13,475 nt of DNA, taken from assembly GCA_022813625.1 (NCBI GenBank), contig JAKLMB010000068.1, positions 1 to 13,475 on the forward strand, read 5' to 3'. The notes below the pieces were generated by a model. That model saw only the letters and a list, made by a program, of their open reading frames with translations, ran no database searches and was not told the origin of the DNA. The first letter of the stretch is position 1; the number at the start of each line of letters is the position of its first letter. A program made the translations under genes and the position numbers. Of the stretch, positions 6,634 through 13,475 are shown piece after piece. Source of the stretch: Aaosphaeria pasadenensis. Its lineage: Eukaryota; Ascomycota; Dothideomycetes; Pleosporales.

Positions 6634-8235
6634 TCATGTAGCACTCCGAGCTCCAGGGGGCCCAGGAGGTCCCGGGGGGCCAGGAGGTCCAGGGGGTCCA
6701 GGAGGCCCAGGAGGTCCAGGAGGCCCAGAAGGTCCATTCAAGCCATTACGGCCAGAAGAGCCTGTAGGACCAGGAGGTCCAAGAGATCCAGTAGGTCCGG
6801 GGGGGCCTGGGGGGCCAGGAAGTCCGTTCAAGCCGTTACGACCCGGCGGGCCAGAAAGGCCAACGGCTCCAGGAGCACCAGGAGGGCCGGAAAGACCAGG
6901 CGGTCCGGCAGGGCCAGCAACGCCGGGGAGGCCGTTAGAGCCAGCTGGACCAGCTACGCCAGGAGAACCGGTCATACCCTTGGCACCAGCCGGACCTGTC
7001 GGGCCAGGTAGACCATTCAGTCCGTTAGATCCGGGGGGACCAACCGGGCCAGGAGCACCAGGAGCAGCAGGCTTGCCGGGTGGTCCAGGTGGTCCGGGAA
7101 GACCAGCGGGCCCGGGAGAGCCAGAAAGGCCAGTAGATCCGGGACGACCAGAAGTGCCAATAGGGCCTTGGGGACCTGGAGGACCTTCAGGGCCAATAGG
7201 TCCAATGGGGCCAGGAGGACCAGGGTCGGCTTGAGGACCAGGAACGCCTTGAGGGCCAGGAGGGCCTTCTGGACCAGGGGAACCTTCAGGGCCCCAAGGA
7301 CCCGGAGCGCCCGGAGGCCCTGGGGGTCCCGGAGGACCTGGAGGGCCCCAGTTGTCGTTCTCAGGCGGAACTTCAGGAGCGGGTTCTGGAGGGGCTTCAG
7401 GAGAAGGCTCAGGGGGGACTTCGGGAACAGGCGCAGGCGGGACTTCAGGAACTGGTGCAGGCGGGAGTTCTGGAACTGGTGCAGGCGGGAGTTCTGGAAC
7501 TGGTGCAGGCGGGAGTTCTGGAACTGGTGCAGGAGGGAGTTCTGGAACAGGTGCAGGCGGGAGTTCTGGAACAGGCACAGGCGGGACTTCGGGAACAGGC
7601 GCAGGCGGGACTTCAGGAACTGGTGCAGGAGGGACTTCAGGAACTGGTGCAGGAGGGACTTCGGGAACTGGTGCAGGAGGGAGTTCTGGAACTGGTGCAG
7701 GCGGGAGTTCTGGAACTGGTGCAGGCGGGAGTTCTGGAACTGGTGCAGGAGGGAGTTCTGGAACAGGTGCAGGCGGGAGTTCTGGAACAGGCACAGGCGG
7801 GACTTCGGGAACAGGCGCAGGCGGGACTTCAGGAACTGGTGCAGGAGGGACTTCAGGAACTGGTGCAGGAGGGACTTCGGGAACTGGTGCAGGAGGGAGT
7901 TCTGGAACTGGTGCAGGAGGGAGTTCTGGAACTTGGCGTGGAAAATTCCTTTTTAGAGCCAAGGGCGTGCCTATTAGCATCCTCGGGCTGACAATTGATG
8001 CTTTAGCAGTAGTTGCAACAGTTGTAAAGGTTGTAGGGGCCCAGGCTCTAGTCCTATCTAAAGCATAGCCAGTCGGCTCGGGCAGAGATAGAGCAGCTGG
8101 ACTCTCTGCATCAGGATTCGGCAGACTGGAGACAAAGGATATTCCCTTTGAGAATGCCAGGATCGAGTCATCTGGGACCTGGGCATTTAGGGTCTGGATA
8201 ATCAGAGCACCAAACAAAATAGCCCTCATAGTCAT
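6634..8235 (-). CDS. collagen-like protein B with Pro-rich repeat stalk (predicted secreted)
   Basis: 533 aa from the first ATG (8235); MTMRAIL, or MRAIL from 8229, which aligns with the start of paralogue A. Domains in order, numbered from 8229: signal peptide (MRAILFGALIIQTLNA, likely cut before QVPDD); a unique domain to residue 99 containing APTTFTTVATTAKASIVSPR, homologous to A; 24 octapeptides of the type VPE(L/V)PPAP (100-291); NW; then 78 Gly-X-Y triplets (295-528) ending GAR-SAT. The Pro-rich block looks like an extended, possibly O-glycosylated stalk, and the collagen part could trimerise. Two triplets have Gly replaced by Ala (residues 334 and 388). Unlike A it has no Cys/acidic tail. 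It is convergent with A. The 5' side ends in an intron-like CTTAC...TTGCAACAG just before the ATG, so a 5'UTR intron is possible. A role in adhesion or as a surface coat is inference. Confidence 0.85.
   Translation of the reverse strand: MTMRAILFGALIIQTLNAQVPDDSILAFSKGISFVSSLPNPDAESPAALSLPEPTGYALDRTRAWAPTTFTTVATTAKASIVSPRMLIGTPLALKRNFPRQVPELPPAPVPELPPAPVPEVPPAPVPEVPPAPVPEVPPAPVPEVPPVPVPELPPAPVPELPPAPVPELPPAPVPELPPAPVPELPPAPVPEVPPAPVPEVPPAPVPEVPPAPVPEVPPVPVPELPPAPVPELPPAPVPELPPAPVPELPPAPVPELPPAPVPEVPPAPVPEVPPEPSPEAPPEPAPEVPPENDNWGPPGPPGPPGPPGAPGPWGPEGSPGPEGPPGPQGVPGPQADPGPPGPIGPIGPEGPPGPQGPIGTSGRPGSTGLSGSPGPAGLPGPPGPPGKPAAPGAPGPVGPPGSNGLNGLPGPTGPAGAKGMTGSPGVAGPAGSNGLPGVAGPAGPPGLSGPPGAPGAVGLSGPPGRNGLNGLPGPPGPPGPTGSLGPPGPTGSSGRNGLNGPSGPPGPPGPPGPPGPPGPPGPPGPPGARSAT
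6646..7347 (-). repeat. Gly-X-Y coding repeat of gene B (78 triplets)
   Basis: 78 consecutive 9-bp units. The 5' part is rich in GPP, GPE and GPQ, the middle has GSNGLNGLPG and GRNGLNGLPG motifs shared with gene A, and the 3' end is eight straight GPP units. The plus strand (template) is very G-rich here. Confidence 0.9.
7357..7932 (-). repeat. 24-bp minisatellite coding VPExPPAP, with 216-bp higher-order unit
   Basis: 24 tandem 24-bp units, each one octapeptide. Leu/Val variants at position 4 and an APV-to-VPV change recur with a period of nine units (216 bp): for example the GGCACAGG variant at 7574 returns at 7790. About 2.3 higher-order copies are present and almost identical, so duplication is recent. 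The last two units drift to SPEAPPEP and APEVPPEN. Confidence 0.93.
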
Positions 8236-10118
8236 CTGTTGCAAGACAAATACGTAAGAGAAAGTGTAGGATGTAGTAAATTCAACTTAAGAAGGGCGGA
8301 ACAAGGAAACCTAACGAAATAGAAACTGATATAAATCATTGTGAGATTCACGAACAGCAATAGACACTCAGAAGCTCATGTTGCATTCCAGTCAAAAAGT
8401 GAATATCAACCGCTGATATCCCAATAATGCTCCCATTCCAGTCTTTGTCTTTGGTCTTTCGTTTCAGCAGCTGTCAGGTACATTCTTCGATGTCCTTACT
8501 TGGACCCTTAGTGTCGTGAGTGTGACAGGAACATCGGATATTCATGCTGCTGAATTCATGTAACTGCATAAAGATATAGGAACCCGAATGTGAATCCTTA
8601 AAGCCCAGTCTGGAACATGCAGTAAGGGACTCTTGATGGTTTGCTATGCCATAATAAGCAAACATTGCATTGTTCTTGATTTGCTTCTAGTCTCATCGTC
8701 AAAGACTGGGTACACTGTCTGTAATTTTCAGAGGAACAAGCTTAACCCAATATTTTCCTATTTTTCTTATTCGTTACATATTCATTCACACTTGGTCAAT
8801 CCCAGCAAATTGCTATGAAGATCCTAAATCTCAACACATAAAAGAGGACATTTCCGGAATTGTAGAGGATGTAAGGTGAAACAATGTTTCGTTGTTGTGT
8901 AGATCAATTATGTCAACCTGTATTGTGTTGTTTTATGATAAAGCATTTGTACGGCTTTTTATTCACTTAACTTGATTCTAGCTGCAAACTTCTGAATCTA
9001 TTTTTGATCATACCTCTGTTCTATGTTTCCCTCTTTGCTCTTGCATCTATATTCAATGCCTTGATATTCCAGGCTTCTAGGCTGAGTGATATATACAAAG
9101 ACTTCTAAAAGTTTCCACGTCTGCAATTTTGGCCTATAAAACATACGCTAGATCCTCATACTAATTCACTCTTGGTTTAAAGCCATCGATCGCGAGTTCA
9201 CCACGAAATAGAATGCAGCCTGAGGCAACAAATATACTATGCGCAGCAAAGTAGCAGCGGGAATGATGAAGATAGCAGGGACTCGGACACGCTGCAGTGG
9301 TGAGTTCTCGTCCTCAAAATCCTGTCCCACCAGGATTGGTTGCACTGTGTGATAGTGATGCTAGACCCCAAAAATTTTCTGCTCTCTTTAAGGTAACATG
9401 GAAGTAGCCTGACAGGTGCAGGTTTTCCCTTAATGAATTTCAGTTATTGTAGCATAGTGCAGTAAATTACGCACTAAAACTAACTTATCATTTGCTAGAT
9501 TCTTATAGGAGCTGATCTTGCCCTCACTATGTTCTTTGCATGTTGTCTGGATAGCGTTTAAGCATTGACATTAATAGCGTAACCCGAAAAACCGCCCACT
9601 CAACGTTTATCCCCTGTCATAAAACACTCAACGCCTTCTTCTCGGCCTAATATCCGAACAACACCCTCCCTAGCTGTACTGCTGCAGCAATTCTGAACCC
9701 GTACATTGATCCTGTGCTTACTCAAACCCTCGCCCCAACTGTTGAGACGGTCGACCCACGGCCGGTAGCACGTGAAGACACGACTCAGAGAAGCAGCTCG
9801 GATGTAAACCAGTCAAGTCAAGCAGGCTATAAGGAACAGGGGCAACCACAACGAGAACGTACCTAATTGCATTAAGATCAGGTTATACAGGAGATAGTGC
9901 AATGATAGGAATAACAAGTAAGGAGCATGAAAATTAACGCACAGTCATGGGCACTTTCAGCAATGCACCCAAGGGGCCTCATTCAAAGGTCACGAAGCAT
10001 CTGTGAACTTGTTACTCAAGAATGGCAGCTGTGGCATCCGATAAGAGCACAGGGACTCTTTGACTCCTTCCGTAGGTTACCTCCTTTTTAGTGACGGCTC
10101 TACTTTAATACTGATAGG
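8236..10118. other. long intergenic region, no recognised gene
   Basis: No domain-bearing ORF was found. Visible items: GTGAGATTCAC (8341-8351) upstream of gene B; a TATAAAA at 9135-9141; a strong donor GTGAGT at 9300-9305 after a short frame starting MMKIAGTRTRCS; and a 71-codon open frame without ATG at 9651-9866 with protein-like composition (contains NPYIDPVLTQTLAPTVETVD). These could be remains or exons of an unrecognised gene. Confidence 0.5.
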
Positions 10119-10581
10119 TTAGGGCCTTCCCAGTCCAGCGAACCGGTGGCTCGCGGATCGTGTCTTCAGAAGGGTCTCGTCAAAGCGGTTGGCATCTTCA
10201 TTTGGCCCAACAAAACTAAACACGTGCATATCTCCGCTATGCGCAAAGTTACTGGGACGTCCGTCCTTACAGGTCGCTTCCTAGAAGTTTTCAAAACATA
10301 CTTCGTTAGTAGATATGGGATGAAGTCAGGGATCATATTGTAAGGTGTGGCTGATGCTAGTAGAAACGCAGGGTCCACTTACCCCAGCACAAAACTTTGC
10401 AGTCATGTAGCACAACCCTTACGGCTACCTTGCGCTTCGTATATTTAGGTGCATCTTGTTTAGAGATCACGATTGTCAAAATGTCGACGGCCAATAGCAT
10501 ATTGTAATCTATCCTAGTCAATGGAATGGCACCGAATCTCCGCCCTCTTCCCTTCTGGCCGCCCTCTGTTGATTGAACCAT
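10119..10581 (-). CDS. candidate two-exon small gene, unknown
   Basis: Exon 1 10581-10383 and exon 2 10276-10119 give a 118-aa product. The intron (10382-10277) has a perfect GTAAGT donor and a perfect TACTAAC branch site (10311-10305), and ends ...TCTAGGAAG. Splicing keeps the frame, reading DCKVLCW/ATCKDGRPSNFAH and on to SASHRFAGLGRP, stop. The product is basic at the N-terminus with no signal peptide or known motif. The exons are short enough to be open by chance; the evidence is the splice signals and natural composition. Further upstream exons are possible. The function is unknown. Confidence 0.3.
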
Positions 10582-11012
10582 CGGCGATTGAGCGCCAGCC
10601 TGCCTGCGCTTGCCCTATACAATTTCTCCTTTTGAAGCTCCAATCTCAAAGCTCACCGATCGTGTCCCCGGTCAGGCAGTGCTTTTTCCTCGGAGTTTGC
10701 CCTGTGCCACTGAGTCGTAACGGACGTGCACATGCCTTTCATTGATAAATTTACTTTGTATAACATTAACTGTGAGGAAGGCATTCACATTTTTCAAAGG
10801 GAAAGGATTGGAAATGCTGTGTAATTATTTCACTAGCAAAAGCGTGCTATTTTCTATCTCTTGGTGCGCCTACTCTTCCATAACTCTTTCACTCTGCACA
10901 GTTAACAGCTGGCCTTGTTTCCTATATTGAAGTGATACCCTTCCGTGATAAGTGCAATTTTCACGGTGTTGCGAATCTCAAGAGCCTTCAGAGCCAGAAT
11001 GCAGACTGAGAG
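10582..11012. other. intergenic, nothing recognised
   Basis: Only short unsupported frames of 60-75 codons with no motif. Normal base composition, no RIP signature. Confidence 0.5.
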
Positions 11013-11474
11013 TCAAAATTCGTGGCGGCTGATTTTGGGGATCCTATCTACATCAAGTGCCCTGCAACCTATCATCCAATCCTCCATGGCCAGCCAGTGG
11101 CTCCATGCCTCCTCAGCCCTTTCAATTTCGGCTAGTTGAACAGCTTGCAATGGCTTGAGGAAGGGAACTGGTTCATGCAGTGAATTATCATATTGATTCT
11201 TCGTTTTGGCCCATCCAACGCTTTTTGCTGTGAATAGGTAGTTGCGGCGCTCGCACTCATGAATGCATCCCACTCCCTCCCTCCAGTTATCACCAAAAAA
11301 GCCGCGCATAATGCAACCCCTATCCATGCCAGTGACAACAAGACGGCGTATGTACGGTACTAGGGATAACGACGCGAGTGACAGCTGACCTCTTGAGTTG
11401 GTTATTAGACTAGATCCCGACCATGGCAAATTGTACGATACGCACCCCGTAGAACCCGTGCTCAGGTTTTGCAT
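11013..11474 (-). CDS. hypothetical Trp-rich protein
   Basis: The ORF has 153 codons from ATG 11474. The part from about residue 50 (ATG at 11327) reads like a true globular protein: MRGFFGDNWREGVGCIHECE, then NYLFTAKSVGWAKTKNQYD, then EPVPFLKPLQAVQLAEIERA and EEAWSHWLAMEDWMIG. It contains several Trp, a Cys pair and a helix-prone Glu/Ala stretch. The first ~45 residues are less convincing (Ser/Leu-rich), so the start may be 11474, 11327 or an upstream exon. No signal peptide, membrane segment or catalytic motif is recognised. It lies immediately beside the AT-rich block, and its own codons still contain many CA and TG dinucleotides, so it seems untouched by RIP. It could be the 3' part of a larger gene cut by the repeat. 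Confidence 0.5.
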   Translation of the reverse strand: MQNLSTGSTGCVSYNLPWSGSSLITNSRGQLSLASLSLVPYIRRLVVTGMDRGCIMRGFFGDNWREGVGCIHECERRNYLFTAKSVGWAKTKNQYDNSLHEPVPFLKPLQAVQLAEIERAEEAWSHWLAMEDWMIGCRALDVDRIPKISRHEF

Positions 11475-12256
11475 CTATTGGAAGGGTAGACTAATGTTAA
11501 TCAGAGCTGCTGCAGCTTAGACAACGGGGTTGTGCTAGGCATAGTTAAGGAAGTATTATTAGCACCTTTAGTATATAAGATGCTATTCTAAGATATCTAG
11601 CTATAGTGTACTAGAAGTATTATAATATAAGCCTGCTTTGCCTAAAGTAGAGCTAGTGCTTCCTATAGAAGTACTTCCTTGTAGGTTATATATATAGGAT
11701 TCTATAGGATAAGGTATTATAAGACTATAGTAATTTAATATAATATAGGGAATACTATAGTAGTATTAAAGGATATTAGTCTATCCTAGTAGTATAAAAG
11801 TAGAAGTATTAATTTAAGCCTTTTAGGACTTACCTAGATATATAATTAAGATATACTTAGAAGATATACTTAGTAAACTAACTAGTAGTAGAAGGTAGAG
11901 GAGAGCTTAGGGTTTAAGATAACTAAGTATATTAATAATAATACTTGCACCCTATAGGATAGGTAACTAAAGGAGGGTAAGAGTAGTAGTTAGGGTTTAG
12001 AAAGAAAGAGTAACTATATGTAACGATGGTAGACTTACTACACAAGGTAAGACGAGCGATCGTAGAGTTTAGTAGATATAAAGCAAAGTATCAAGACAAG
12101 GTAATAACTCTAACTTATCTAGGGGGATAAGCTACTGTTGTACTAGTAAGGTAATTCTAAAAGATTAGATATAATTTATTATTAACTATAAAGAACTCCT
12201 ACATATAAAATCTAGCAATCTTATATATCTATCCTTCCTAGTCCTTACTTAGTATA

Positions 12257-12333
12257 CTTAACCTTCTTAGTAGTTAAGCATGTTAAGCACTACTTAACTT
12301 ACTTAATCCTCTTAGTAATTAAGTATATTAAGC
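12257..12333. repeat. diverged 32-bp tandem pair in RIP block
   Basis: Copies at 12257-12288 and 12302-12333, 45 bp apart, match at 27 of 32 positions. All five differences are transitions (C/T or G/A), as RIP would leave. The units are rich in TTAA and locally palindromic. Confidence 0.6.
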
Positions 12334-12901
12334 ATGTTATATAATATTAGGTTATATAACTTTTATTCTTAGGTGTTATTAAGCCCTCTAGCTATAATCT
12401 CTAACTTATTATCCTAAGTACTTAATGCCTTCTTTATCCTTATAGGTTCTAGTATTATAACATTACCTTCCCCCTTAAGGACTTTATCTTAAAGACCCTG
12501 TAAGCCTTCTTCTATCTTACAGCAGGCTATGCTACCTAGTATCCTGTAATTCTTATTACTTTTCTAACTTTCCTGTAAAGTTATTCTTTTAGTTATAGGG
12601 TTCTTCTATTCTAGTAGTAAGTTTATATACGTGCTATTTCCTGCCCTTTATAGAGTAGCTTCTTATATCCTTATATTTCCTAATTTTAACTATGCTAAAG
12701 GTTTCTTCTTCTTCTACTAACTATTACTATAAGCTAGGTCTCTTTCTTTAGGCTACAGGGTATATAATACCTTCCTCCTGTTCCTACTTAAATTACTAGG
12801 CTACTAGTCATGTATATAAGATAGGTCCTACTTCCTAGTCTTATTTAGAGTATTTAGTCTATAGCTATAGCTATAGTCTTACTATAACTAAGGCTTCTCT
12901 T

Positions 12902-13228
12902 TATCAGGCTGCTAAAAAGTAGAATTGTCTTTAGCAGGAATTAGAGAAGGCTAAGAATAAGGTATTAGCAGCTATAGCCTGTTAGCATTGCATTTATTGC
13001 AACCTTACATTATTTAATTCCTACTAGAAGGAGTTATTTAACTGTAAGCTAGAGTCTATCTGCAAACTTAAGGTTCTTAAGAGGTCTAAGCACAAATCTT
13101 TACAGCAGAAATCTGCTGCTTTAGAGACTCCTACTTTTTCTAATTTTAGTCCTCTTTCTCCTAGCTGGTTTAAGAATATTAACTTTAGAACTAATTTAAC
13201 AACTATTAGTAGTTTATTAAATTCTTAA
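12902..13228 (+). pseudogene. relic ORF in RIP block, probably transposon-derived
   Basis: One frame keeps coding character over 109 codons but has four internal stops, all TAG (12920, 12932, 12983, 13025). It is open from 13028 to the TAA at 13226. The product is Lys/Glu-rich and helix-prone at first (QELEKAKNKVLAAIA), then Ser/Thr-rich (TPTFSNFSPLSPSWF). TAG stops are what RIP makes from TGG or CAG. The family is not assigned. Confidence 0.4.
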
Positions 13229-13475
13229 GGGGTTCCTATGTATTATTTTTGTAAGTATATCCCTTCTATTTTACTAGGAATTATTATTAATATCCTTTTT
13301 TCCTAGTGTTAAGGATTTCCTCTACTTTGTATTCCTCTTCCTCTACAGCATCTGGCGCAACTAGCGTCTCTATGTTTCTATAGGCTAGTTCTAGGAGCTT
13401 TTTATAAAATACTAGGTATATCCTTATATTCTTTAGTAGGTCTAGTTTATTTATAACTAGTCCTATTTATTTTAT

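Larger units (their letters stand above)
11540..13475. repeat. AT-rich RIP-mutated repeat block
   Basis: From about 11540 to the window end, composition changes sharply to TA-rich DNA. In 11701-11820, for example, no CA and no TG dinucleotide occurs while TA is everywhere. That is the two-strand signature of RIP (CpA to TpA), a fungal defence against repeats, so this was probably a multicopy transposon. No intact ORF remains. The element class is not determinable; the block continues beyond the window. Confidence 0.85.

Noticed and set aside
7168..8068. Long plus-strand ORFs rich in Gly-Ser-Thr, Arg-Asn or Gln-Glu-Leu opposite gene B (178-262 codons)
   Set aside because: All three plus frames stay open because the 24-bp repeat lacks stops in any frame; only the minus frame has a signal peptide, unique domain and collagen domain.
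11132..11341. 69-codon minus-strand ORF MLSLAWIGVALCAAFLVITG with a signal-like start
   Set aside because: Overlaps the more protein-like Trp-rich frame; its remainder is the shadow frame of that ORF.
12019..12469. Possible LTR from TGTAACG to TATAACA
   Set aside because: End motifs are suggestive, but no second copy, target-site duplication or primer-binding site can be shown in the window.

Overview
The window looks like nuclear DNA of a filamentous ascomycete (Pezizomycotina). Evidence: short introns of about 50-60 nt with GTGAGT-type donors and CTGAC branch points, a fungal-type caleosin and phosphatidylserine decarboxylase, and an AT-rich tail that has lost nearly all CA and TG dinucleotides, as expected of repeat-induced point mutation (RIP). 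The species cannot be named from the sequence.

Layout: (1) 1-240, a homopyrimidine tract (T15, T11, C24) and a promoter-like stretch with two GACGTCA sites 22 bp apart. (2) 241-519 (+), a 92-aa protein that is mostly one SAM domain. (3) 1346-2089 (-), a caleosin (haem peroxygenase of lipid droplets). (4) 2372-3621 (+), a four-exon phosphatidylserine decarboxylase with a 42-nt internal exon. It is divergent from the caleosin across a 282-bp shared promoter with a TGACGTCA site. (5) 4480-5418 (+) and 6634-8235 (-), two convergent, clearly paralogous, predicted-secreted collagen-like proteins. The minus-strand copy carries a 24-octapeptide Pro-rich stalk built from a 216-bp higher-order repeat. 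(6) 5419-6633 and 8236-11012, mostly non-coding, with a few weak gene or relic candidates. (7) 11013-11474 (-), a Trp-rich hypothetical protein at the edge of the AT-rich block. (8) About 11540 to the end, RIP-mutated repeat DNA with a stop-riddled relic ORF near 12.9-13.2 kb.

How the parts may relate: the caleosin/decarboxylase pair is a plausible co-regulated lipid-droplet and phospholipid module. The collagen pair looks like a locally duplicated cell-surface or secreted family, with one member (minus) expanding by repeats and the other (plus) eroding at both ends. No complete mobile element, RNA gene or CRISPR array was seen. The collagen pair is the most unusual content, but nothing here can be called a new system from sequence alone.
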